DNA from: Clostridia bacterium
GTDB lineage: Bacteria; Bacillota; Clostridia; Oscillospirales; CAG-272
Assembly (NCBI GenBank): GCA_017504625.1
Contig: JAFVQU010000017.1
Span: forward strand, 1-45,376
Reading direction: 5' to 3'
Length of the DNA stretch: 45,376 nucleotides
How positions within the stretch are numbered: position 1 is the first letter of the stretch; each line of letters opens with the position of its first letter. The notes beneath the pieces are model-generated. The model worked only from the letters and a program-made list of their open reading frames with translations, searched no databases and had not been told where the DNA came from. Positions 1-4,990 of the stretch are shown piece by piece. The position numbers were made by a program, and so were the translations under genes.

Positions 1-720
1 GCGAATAACACGAATGCCCGAAAGATTTTCCTGTGCCACCGCAGAGAGAAGCCCTTCGTTTTCGTCACATTCCTCGAAGCTGTCGGCGAGCTTATTATGA
101 AATATCACCGATACAATCACAAATATCGGCATCGGAGCAAGCGCAATAAAAGCGAGCTTCATATCCATCGTAAACATAAAATATCCCGAAAGTGCCACCG
201 TCAGAACGATGCGCACGATAGATGTCATTTGCTTGGAAAGGAAATCCTTCACGGTATCAATATCAGTTGTGGAGCGTTGTATCAGGTCGCCCGTCTTGTT
301 CTGCGAGAACCAAGAATAAGGCAAGCACTGAATGTGAGAGAACAAGCCGTCGCGGATATTTTTAACGAGCCTACCCGATGCCCGCGCTTCAAGCACACGA
401 AAGCCGTAGCTTGCAAGCACGTGAACGAGAGCAACGCCGATAATGACGAGCGCAATGATCCAAATATTCTCGGCGATGTGTGCGATGCCTCCAAGCGCAT
501 CAAGCAACAGAGTCATATACGACGGCAATTCAGATTCGTTACCGCAAATAATTCCGTCTACGGCAACACGAATGATCTGCGGTTGCAAGGTGCTTGCGAG
601 GGTTGAAAGAATAGCCGCAAGCATACACAAAACGAACAGTCCCTTGCAGCCTTTCAGAAAGCTGCCGAGCAAACGGAGTTTGCTTTTGCCAAACCTACGC
701 TTTTTTTGATTGTTTTTCAT
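1..720 (-). CDS. ABC exporter, N-terminal transmembrane part (partial)
   Basis: The frame is open from ATG at 720 to the window edge, giving 240 residues of a longer protein. The visible part is a type I exporter transmembrane domain (MdlB/MsbA-like). It has a basic N-terminus, hydrophobic segments near residues 28-46, 85-105 and 170-205, and the cytoplasmic-loop pattern typical of these half-transporters (a FSHIQ..PYSWF stretch followed by TGDLIQRSTTDID near residue 145). The ATP-binding domain would lie outside the window. Family knowledge suggests export of drugs, lipids or peptides, often as a heterodimer; the substrate cannot be read here. It is transcribed from a near-perfect promoter through a structured leader that ends in a terminator just before the gene, so expression is probably controlled by attenuation. 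Confidence 0.9.
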   Translation of the reverse strand, partial: MKNNQKKRRFGKSKLRLLGSFLKGCKGLFVLCMLAAILSTLASTLQPQIIRVAVDGIICGNESELPSYMTLLLDALGGIAHIAENIWIIALVIIGVALVHVLASYGFRVLEARASGRLVKNIRDGLFSHIQCLPYSWFSQNKTGDLIQRSTTDIDTVKDFLSKQMTSIVRIVLTVALSGYFMFTMDMKLAFIALAPMPIFVIVSVIFHNKLADSFEECDENEGLLSAVAQENLSGIRVIR

Positions 721-751
721 ATATTCCTGCCTTTCCATCGCTTTTGCAAAC

Positions 752-856
752 AAAAAAGCCCGAGTATTGCAAAAGCAATAACCCGAGCTCACTCGGACAC
801 CTAATCCGGCAATTGAACACTACGGTGTTCTGCCTCCGGTGACCAAAAATATTCTA
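752..856 (-). promoter_or_regulatory. Structured leader with intrinsic terminator (riboswitch-like attenuator)
   Basis: The minus-strand leader first folds as a long interrupted hairpin (about 796-843): an outer GGUCACC/GGUGUCC stem, a GGCA/UGCC stem, then a perfect GAACAC/GUGUUC stem with a CGUA loop. The internal loops are purine rich. A second hairpin at 758-788 (GCUCGGG arm with GCAAUA arm, UUUU loop) is followed by six U residues at 757-752, a Rho-independent terminator placed before the exporter gene. An interrupted stem plus overlapping terminator ahead of an efflux-type gene is the usual form of a transcriptional riboswitch; the guanidine-IV (mepA) class is one candidate by position and shape. 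The class is inference only. Confidence 0.6.
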
Positions 857-863
857 CGCGGAT

Positions 864-892
864 ATTATACCACAAATGTAGGCGAATGTCAA
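864..892 (-). promoter_or_regulatory. Sigma-A promoter of the ABC exporter
   Basis: On the minus strand, -35 TTGACA (887-892) and -10 TATAAT (864-869) are separated by exactly 17 bp, with an extended TGG before the -10. Transcription would start near 857, leaving a leader of about 137 nt before the start codon. Confidence 0.88.
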
Positions 893-900
893 GCAAACGA

Positions 901-929
901 TTGAAAAATTCACAAAAACGTGATATAAT
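901..929 (+). promoter_or_regulatory. Promoter of the GNAT gene
   Basis: -35 TTGAAA (901-906), 17-bp spacer, -10 TATAAT (924-929). It lies back to back with the ABC exporter promoter; the two -35 boxes are 8 bp apart. Confidence 0.8.
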
Positions 930-1037
930 GAACTCACCGATGAATAAGAATTTGTAGGTGTGTCGATGTTTTTAGGACGAAGTGAAGAATGGTAGTATTG
1001 TCTTTCAAATCATAATAAAATAGATTTGGAGGACAGT

Positions 1038-1577
1038 ATGAAACTGAATACAGAGAAAATAACAAAAGAAAGCCGATATTGGCAACAAATAAATTCCTTG
1101 GCAAAGGAAGCCTTTCCGCCGGAGGAATATCTTGCACCCGATAAGCTCGTTGAAATGTCAGAGGCAGAAAACTTCGACTTTTTGGCTTTGACGGACGGAG
1201 GGGACTTCGTAGGATTTATGGTTGTGCAGATATATAAAAATCTTGCATATCTTTTCTTCTTGGCGATAGATTCCGCTTGCCGCGCAAGGGGCTACGGTAG
1301 CCGAGCCATAAAAACCTTACGTACATTGTATCCCGATAAAAAACAGGTTGTGGATTTTGAAATGCTTGAAGAAGCCGCACCTAACAATATCCAACGAATA
1401 AAAAGACGGAAATTCTATCTCAAAAACGGATACAAGGAAACGGGCTTGTTCCTTTCCTATCTCGGCGTTGATTACGAGGTGTTCTGTATGAGCGAGGATT
1501 TTGATCCGAAGGAATTCAAGGAGATGATGAAAGAAATTCGAGTGGAAGGATTTGAGCCAAAATATTTTTGCAAATAA
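1038..1577 (+). CDS. GNAT family N-acetyltransferase
   Basis: 179 residues. The central acetyl-CoA pyrophosphate-binding loop is visible as RARGYGS at residues 82-88, following a beta strand (LAYLFFLAID) as in Gcn5-related acetyltransferases. The C-terminal half contains the RRKFYLKNGYKETG stretch typical of the fold's last helix and strand. The acceptor substrate cannot be inferred. ATG 1038 is chosen because GGAGGA (1028-1033) lies 4 bp upstream; an in-frame TTG at 1026 would sit on top of this ribosome binding site. It is monocistronic, with its own promoter at 901-929. Confidence 0.85.
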   Translation: MKLNTEKITKESRYWQQINSLAKEAFPPEEYLAPDKLVEMSEAENFDFLALTDGGDFVGFMVVQIYKNLAYLFFLAIDSACRARGYGSRAIKTLRTLYPDKKQVVDFEMLEEAAPNNIQRIKRRKFYLKNGYKETGLFLSYLGVDYEVFCMSEDFDPKEFKEMMKEIRVEGFEPKYFCK

Positions 1578-1780
1578 TCAAATTCCAATTTGTCGGGATG
1601 ATAAAAAAGCGAGGACTGGCAGAAAACGATCTGTCAGCCCTCAAAAATTGCATCGCAGAAAGCAAAGAAAAGGGATTTTCAAAAGGATTGAGAAAAAGTA
1701 ATGGAAAATCCCCCAAAAAGCAAAAAATAGGCAAACATGTGGTCAATCGAAAATAGCCGTTTTTGTGAAAAACATATAGA

Positions 1781-1827
1781 AAAACAGCCGAAAACAAGTC
1801 AAAATGGCTTGTTTTCGGCTGTTTTTT
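1781..1827. terminator. Bidirectional terminator between GNAT and tRNA-Pro
   Basis: A 16-bp perfect inverted repeat (1783-1798 with 1808-1823; AACAGCCGAAAACAAG) is bordered by A residues on the left and T residues on the right, so it can end transcription from both directions. The right flank merges with the encoded CCA of tRNA-Pro. Confidence 0.85.
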
Positions 1828-1902
1828 GGTCGAAGTGACAGGACTCGAACCTGCGATCTCATCGTCCCGAACGATGCGCGATACCACCTTCGCTACACCT
1901 CG
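1827..1902 (-). tRNA. tRNA-Pro (anticodon CGG)
   Basis: 76 nt including an encoded CCA. The acceptor arms CGAGGTG and CACTTCG pair; the D arm, the anticodon loop TTCGGGA (anticodon CGG, Pro) on a 5-bp CATCG/CGATG stem, and the T arm CAGG-TTCGAGT-CCTG are all intact. A weak promoter (TTGACC, 16 bp, TATATT; 1913-1940) lies just upstream, with its -35 inside one of the direct repeats. Confidence 0.95.
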
Positions 1903-1969
1903 ATGTGGTAAAAATATACGATTTTTTTGTAAGTGGTCAAACATGTGGTCAGACCGAAGATTTGATGAT

Positions 1970-2047
1970 TTTTCGACATTCGGGAGAGCCGAAAAAGTCA
2001 GTGTTTTCAAGGGTTTTCGGCTCTTCTCGAAAATTCTACGTCGAAAA
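1970..2047. repeat. 78-nt imperfect palindrome
   Basis: Outer arms TTTTCGAC / GTCGAAAA (1970-1977 and 2040-2047) enclose an inner inverted repeat GAGCCGAAAA / TTTTCGGCTC (about 1985-2025). The inner arm resembles the terminator arm at 1785-1794. It lies between the tRNA-Pro fragment and the intact tRNA-Pro. No U-run follows, so it is not an obvious terminator. Confidence 0.6.
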
Positions 2048-2052
2048 CGGTG

Positions 2053-2097
2053 ATTGAGTCCCGAACCAAGCGCACTACCAAACTGTGCCACACCCCG
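2053..2097 (-). pseudogene. 5' half of a second tRNA-Pro (CGG), truncated
   Basis: From 2097 downward the minus strand reads CGGGGTGTGG, a D arm GCAC...GTGC and an anticodon loop TTCGGGA preceded by CTTGG. It then departs from tRNA sequence right after the loop: the 3' anticodon strand pairs poorly, and no T arm or matching CACCCCG acceptor strand follows. The two tRNA-Pro sequences share the GTTCGGGAC core. The break inside the anticodon region is where many integrative elements cross over, so this is likely a recombination remnant. Confidence 0.75.
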
Positions 2098-2115
2098 TTT
2101 TTTCAAACACACGTT

Positions 2116-2144
2116 AGTATAGCACAGTTTGGGGCAAATGTCAA
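2116..2144 (-). promoter_or_regulatory. Strong promoter of the truncated tRNA-Pro
   Basis: Minus strand -35 TTGACA (2139-2144), 17-bp spacer, -10 TATACT (2116-2121), followed after about 12 bp by the tRNA 5' end. The promoter is intact although its tRNA is not. It may now transcribe the intact tRNA-Pro downstream. Confidence 0.8.
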
Positions 2145-2197
2145 GTCATTTTGGAAATTTATTTATCTTGACTCAGTGGCTCATCGATCGCGAAAAT

Positions 2198-3121
2198 TTA
2201 ATTTTCAAGCGCAATATATTCTTCTGCAAAGTGTACCGCAACAGCTCCGTCTGAAACAGCGGTCACGACCTGACGAAGTGCTTTGGTACGAACGTCACCA
2301 ATCGCAAAAACGCCATCAAGACTTGTTTTTGTTGTTTCATCCGCAATTATATAGCCTCCGTTGTTAAGGTCAAGCTTACCTTCAAAAAGATATGTGTTTG
2401 GCTTACGTCCGATGCTTACAAATACGCCGTCTGCTTTGATATCGCGCTCTTCCCCGCTTTTGTTGTTCTTAACAGTCACGCCCGTTACCTTCTGCTCAAA
2501 GCTGATATCCGATACCGTACTGTTGGGGATTATCTCAATATTTTCTGCACGGATAAGGGGATCGTGATATATCTTGGTTGCCTTAAGCCCTTCATTCCGG
2601 TGGACAAGATATACCTTCTCTGCAAGGCGGGAGAGATACAGCGCATCCTCCGCCGCAGTATTTCCGCCGCCGACGACCACGACCGTCTTTCCTTTATAAA
2701 ACCGGCCGTCACAATGTCCGCAGTAGTGGATTCCTCTGCCCATAAGGTCGTCCTCTCCCTCAAGTCCGAGAGTGCGAGGATCCGCGCCTGTTGCGATAAC
2801 TACGGTACGCGAGAGATATTCGCCCGACGTGGTAACTATTCTCTTTACACCGCCCTCAAGCTCAACAAGCGTGACCTCACCGTACTCGGTGACCGCTCCG
2901 AACCTTTGCGCGCCTGCTTGCATTTTCATACCGAGGGTAAAACCGTCAATTCCCTCGTCAAAGCCGGGATAATTATCAATAGTTTCTGTCACCGCCATCT
3001 GACCGCCGGGCTGCATCTTTTCAAGCACTAATACGTCCAGTCCCGCGCGCGAAGCGTAAAGCGCCGCGCTGTACCCTGCAGGTCCGCCACCTATTATTAT
3101 CATATCGTGTGTTCTATTCAT
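2198..3121 (-). CDS. trxB: Thioredoxin reductase (flavoprotein)
   Basis: 307 residues, normal for low-molecular-weight TrxR. It reduces thioredoxin using a nicotinamide cofactor and FAD in the cytoplasm. The FAD motif GGGPAG is at residues 11-16, the redox pair C134-G-H-C137 is followed by DG, the nucleotide-binding motif GGGNTA is at 151-156, and the C-terminal FAD contact is AIGDVR. Two details are odd. The active site is CGHC rather than the common CATC/CAVC. The arginine motif that reads the NADPH 2'-phosphate (HRRxxxR) is degraded to H174-R-N-E-G-L-K180. ATG 3121 is chosen because a GAGAG element precedes it; an ATG 18 bp upstream has no ribosome binding site. Transcription probably depends on the Crp/Fnr regulator encoded divergently. 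Confidence 0.93.
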   Translation of the reverse strand: MNRTHDMIIIGGGPAGYSAALYASRAGLDVLVLEKMQPGGQMAVTETIDNYPGFDEGIDGFTLGMKMQAGAQRFGAVTEYGEVTLVELEGGVKRIVTTSGEYLSRTVVIATGADPRTLGLEGEDDLMGRGIHYCGHCDGRFYKGKTVVVVGGGNTAAEDALYLSRLAEKVYLVHRNEGLKATKIYHDPLIRAENIEIIPNSTVSDISFEQKVTGVTVKNNKSGEERDIKADGVFVSIGRKPNTYLFEGKLDLNNGGYIIADETTKTSLDGVFAIGDVRTKALRQVVTAVSDGAVAVHFAEEYIALEN

Positions 3122-3154
3122 ATCTATTCTCTCTTTCATTTTATCTACACTTAA

Positions 3155-3195
3155 ATTATACCCATTTTTCCCCGAATATTCCGTGACGAAGTCAC
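3155..3195 (-). promoter_or_regulatory. trxB promoter with Crp/Fnr-type operator
   Basis: A dyad GTGAC-GAA-GTCAC (3183-3195), preceded by ATTCC, sits where the -35 box of trxB should be. The -10 TATAAT is at 3155-3160 on the minus strand and no consensus -35 is present. The dyad centre is 34 bp from the left edge of the -10, about -41 from the expected start site, the class II activator position known for Crp/Fnr proteins. Confidence 0.7.
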
Positions 3196-3209
3196 AATAT
3201 TTATCTATA

Positions 3210-3238
3210 TTGACACGGATAAAAAAGAGTGCTATAAT
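3210..3238 (+). promoter_or_regulatory. Promoter of the Crp/Fnr regulator gene
   Basis: -35 TTGACA (3210-3215), 17 bp, -10 TATAAT (3233-3238). The dyad at 3183-3195 lies just upstream of this -35, so one operator may serve both directions. Confidence 0.82.
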
Positions 3239-3271
3239 TTATTTATAGATTATTACGATTCGGAGTATTGT

Positions 3272-3949
3272 ATGAACGATAACGAAGTAATTGAATTACT
3301 GCAAAGCAACTTCAGCTTTTGGGAGAAAATGAACGAGCATGATAAGCAAACGTTTATTCGCTCGTCGCAAAAGGTATGCTTCAGCAAGGGCACGAACATA
3401 CACAACGGCAACGATTGCACAGGTGTAATACTTATAAAATCAGGCAATCTTCGCATTTATATGCTGTCGGATGACGGAAAAGAAGTAACGCTCTCCCGCC
3501 TTTTTGCGGGTGACATGTGCATGCTTTCTGCGTCATGCGTGCTTGATTCTATCACATTTGACGTGCTTGTAGATGCGGAGGAGGACAGCGAATGCGTTGT
3601 CGTCGGAGGCTGTGCGTATGAGGATCTCGCAAGACGACTTCCCGAAGCCAAGATATTCGCACTTGAAACCGCGCTTGCCCGCTTCTCAGACGTAATGTGG
3701 GTAATGCAACAGATACTATTTATGAGCATGGATAAGCGACTTGCCATCTTTTTGCTTGACGAGATCGCAAAAACGGGATATGATACCGTAAAATTAACAC
3801 ACGAGCAGATCGCCAAGTACATGGGATCTGCCCGTGAGGTAGTATCAAGAATGTTAAAATATTTTTCGACTGAGGGGTTGATATCCTCTTCTCGCAGTGA
3901 GGGTATCAAGATCCTTGACAAAAAGCGTCTCCGCGCCTTAACCCTCTAA
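3272..3949 (+). CDS. Crp/Fnr family transcriptional regulator
   Basis: 225 residues. The N-terminal part (about 25-125) has the cyclic-nucleotide-binding-like beta roll (GNLRIYMLSDDGKEVTLSRLFAGD). A dimerisation helix follows (about 127-150), then a Crp-type winged helix-turn-helix at 175-205 (LTHEQIAKYMGSAREVVSRM). Six cysteines (36, 49, 83, 89, 108, 114) lie in the sensory part but not in the FNR 4Fe-4S arrangement, so thiol or metal redox sensing is possible, not shown. It sits between trxB and trxA, and matching GTGA-N5-TCAC dyads lie upstream of both, which suggests it controls the thioredoxin pair. Its last 12 bp overlap the trxA end convergently. Confidence 0.9.
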   Translation: MNDNEVIELLQSNFSFWEKMNEHDKQTFIRSSQKVCFSKGTNIHNGNDCTGVILIKSGNLRIYMLSDDGKEVTLSRLFAGDMCMLSASCVLDSITFDVLVDAEEDSECVVVGGCAYEDLARRLPEAKIFALETALARFSDVMWVMQQILFMSMDKRLAIFLLDEIAKTGYDTVKLTHEQIAKYMGSAREVVSRMLKYFSTEGLISSSRSEGIKILDKKRLRALTL

Positions 3950-4246
3950 CATCTTAAGCACGTCCGCCTTAGGACGCGCGCCCGACGACTGTTTTACTAC
4001 CTTGCCGCCGTCGAGTACGACGAGAGTGGGAATACTGATAACGCCAAACTGCTGCGCAAGCTCCGGCTCGTCATCAACGTTGACCTTTGCCACAACGATA
4101 TCATCTCTTTCGCCTGCGATCTCGTCAACTATGGGGGAAAGCATACGGCAGGGGCCGCACCAGTCTGCGTAAAAATCAACGAGCACCTTCTTCTCGCCGC
4201 CAACTATTTCATTATAATTCTCTTTACCAAGCTTTAATACTGACAT
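3938..4246 (-). CDS. trxA: Thioredoxin
   Basis: 102 residues, typical thioredoxin length. The active site W29-C30-G-P-C33 sits after the VDFYADW strand, and the cis-proline loop is ISIPTLVV. It is the small dithiol electron carrier reduced by the TrxB encoded 0.8 kb away and used for protein disulfides, ribonucleotide reductase and peroxidases. The start ATG at 4246 follows AAAGGAGAT. The promoter has a -10 TATTAT (4291-4296) and, in place of a -35, the same dyad found at trxB at the same distance. Confidence 0.95.
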   Translation of the reverse strand: MSVLKLGKENYNEIVGGEKKVLVDFYADWCGPCRMLSPIVDEIAGERDDIVVAKVNVDDEPELAQQFGVISIPTLVVLDGGKVVKQSSGARPKADVLKMLEG

Positions 4247-4290
4247 ATTTTAATCTCCTTTTGTCTTGTGATGTTTTATTTTACACTCCC

Positions 4291-4331
4291 ATAATACCAT
4301 ATTTTTGGAGGGTATTCCGTGATTTAGTCAC
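4291..4331 (-). promoter_or_regulatory. trxA promoter with Crp/Fnr-type operator
   Basis: Dyad GTGA-TTTAG-TCAC (4319-4331), preceded by TATTCC like the trxB copy. The -10 TATTAT is at 4291-4296 on the minus strand. The distance from dyad centre (4325) to the -10 left edge (4291) is 34 bp, identical to trxB (3189 to 3155). Confidence 0.7.
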
Positions 4332-4356
4332 CAAATAAGGCAAAAGGAGAAATTTT

Positions 4357-4384
4357 TTAAAAAATAAAAAGAGGGCTATCCCTC
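4357..4384 (-). terminator. Terminator of the candidate ncRNA
   Basis: Minus strand GAGGG-AUAG-CCCUC (4384-4371) followed by UUUUUAUUUUUU. It lies upstream of the trxA promoter. Confidence 0.75.
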
Positions 4385-4390
4385 GTGTGA

Positions 4391-4474
4391 TAGATACCGA
4401 TAAAAACTAAGTGACCCTTGACCGCCCTTCTTTACGAACGATCAAGGGTCACTTATTTTCAGTCTTGGTATCTA
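4391..4474. repeat. 84-nt hairpin with 14-bp perfect stem
   Basis: TAAGTGACCCTTGA (4408-4421) and its exact reverse complement (4442-4455) flank a 20-nt loop. Outside them TAGATACC (4391-4398) pairs with GGTATCTA (4467-4474), and the spacer between stems is largely A opposite T. It forms one nearly continuous long stem. It could be the 3' domain of the candidate RNA or a small inverted-repeat (MITE-like) element; no flanking target duplication was recognised. Confidence 0.75.
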
Positions 4475-4787
4475 ACATCTTTTGTAATCCTCTCTTTCAT
4501 TTTATTCCTCTTACCGATACTTCACATAACTCTAAACTTTAAAACTTAGCTTTCTTAGGGTTCCCTTTTAGTTTTCCGAGCTTGCTTTTCTCAGCAAAGG
4601 TTGAATTTCGTCATTTGGACTTCTTCTATAAATTCTCCGCTCTCCCGATCTCTATATCTATTTTAAACACACTCGTTGTAATTCCGCTCTACAACCTCTT
4701 TTTCACACACCGTATCGAGATCTGCATTGTCTTTATGAAGTCCGGCTCTTTAGATTTCCATTGGCCTATCCTCCTCTTGACACCTTT

Positions 4788-4816
4788 ATTATAGCAGATA
4801 TTTTTGAGCTTTGCAA
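4788..4816 (-). promoter_or_regulatory. Promoter of the candidate ncRNA
   Basis: Minus strand -35 TTGCAA (4811-4816), 17-bp spacer, -10 TATAAT (4788-4793). A TGCAATAGG motif overlaps the -35 and is repeated exactly 40 bp further upstream (4852-4860), suggesting a regulator site. Confidence 0.7.
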
Positions 4817-4891
4817 TAGGCAAATTGTAAAAAGTTCACAATTATTTTTTGTGCAATAGGTAGAAGTTGTGCATTATGTGCATAAAAGGTC

Positions 4892-4920
4892 TTTACAAGC
4901 TGCTACAAGTGTGATATAAT
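4892..4920 (+). promoter_or_regulatory. Plus-strand promoter facing a terminator (very short transcript)
   Basis: -35 TTTACA (4892-4897), 17-bp spacer, -10 TATAAT (4915-4920). Transcription from about 4927 would meet the terminator hairpin at 4961-4976, giving an RNA of only about 55-60 nt. No gene is in between. It is divergent from the candidate ncRNA promoter. Confidence 0.5.
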
Positions 4921-4954
4921 TATAGTGTTGTGGTGTCTAAAAGATTTTGACATC

Positions 4955-4982
4955 AAAAAAGAGGGCTTGCGCCCTCTTTTAT
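4955..4982. terminator. Bidirectional terminator after the Ca2+/Na+ exchanger gene
   Basis: GAGGGC-TTGC-GCCCTC hairpin (4961-4976) with an A-run on the left and a T-run on the right. On the minus strand it follows the exchanger stop codon by about 9 bp. Confidence 0.88.
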
Positions 4983-4990
4983 TTTTTGAA

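Larger units (their letters stand above)
1732..1951. repeat. 14-bp direct repeats flanking tRNA-Pro
   Basis: CAAACATGTGGTCA occurs at 1732-1745 and again at 1938-1951, in the same orientation, on either side of the intact tRNA and its terminator. The right copy is part of a short tandem GTGGTCA-AACAT-GTGGTCA. Similar GTGGTCA-type repeats can serve as arm sites for tyrosine recombinases near tRNA attachment sites, but no integrase is present in this window, so that role is inference. Confidence 0.6.
1578..2197. other. Gene-free stretch carrying tRNA-Pro, a tRNA fragment and repeats
   Basis: No protein gene is supported here. The stretch holds the bidirectional terminator, the intact tRNA-Pro, 14-bp direct repeats on both sides of it, a 78-nt imperfect palindrome and a promoter-driven half tRNA. 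The 200 bases directly after the GNAT gene are lysine-codon rich in one frame but have no ribosome binding site. I read the region as a likely scar of past integration or deletion at tRNA-Pro genes. Confidence 0.6.
4357..4781 (-). ncRNA. Candidate structured non-coding RNA, about 425 nt
   Basis: This unit has its own promoter (TTGCAA, 17 bp, TATAAT at 4788-4816) and ends at a terminator (GAGGG-AUAG-CCCUC plus U-run, 4384-4357), with no reading frame that looks like a gene. Long-range pairing is visible: GGACUUC near 4740 pairs with GAAGUCC near 4620, enclosing GAUCUC/GAGAUC and a GUUGUA/UACAAC hairpin. Further hairpins follow (CUUUGCU/AGCAAG and an 84-nt stem near the end). It does not show the conserved blocks of RNase P, tmRNA, SRP or T-box RNAs. 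The alternative is a decayed small gene: the frame from ATG 4761 is protein-like but broken by many stops. The 3' hairpin could also be an inserted repeat. Confidence 0.45.

Noticed and set aside
97-606. 169-codon open frame on the plus strand
   Set aside because: Antisense to the ABC exporter transmembrane domain, whose minus-strand frame is open to the window edge and has clear family motifs.
1568-1756. 62-codon lysine-rich frame after the GNAT gene, possible integrase remnant
   Set aside because: No start signal and no recognisable recombinase motif (R..H..R..Y).
1516-2112. 198-codon open frame on the minus strand
   Set aside because: It reads through the tRNA-Pro half and the intact tRNA-Pro and overlaps the end of the GNAT gene. 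The GVAQFGSALGSG-type peptide is a typical translation of tRNA sequence, not a protein.
3934-3952. Possible frameshift between the Crp/Fnr regulator and trxA
   Set aside because: The two genes are convergent and overlap by 12 bp, both with complete C-termini, so this is ordinary overlap.
4459-4500. 13-codon ORF (MKERITKDVRYQD) with an AGAGG element inside the orphan RNA
   Set aside because: Too short to support as a gene without translation data; its stop overlaps the long hairpin.
4582-4794. 70-codon open frame on the plus strand opposite the candidate RNA
   Set aside because: No ribosome binding site or promoter on that strand, and hydrophobic low-information peptide.
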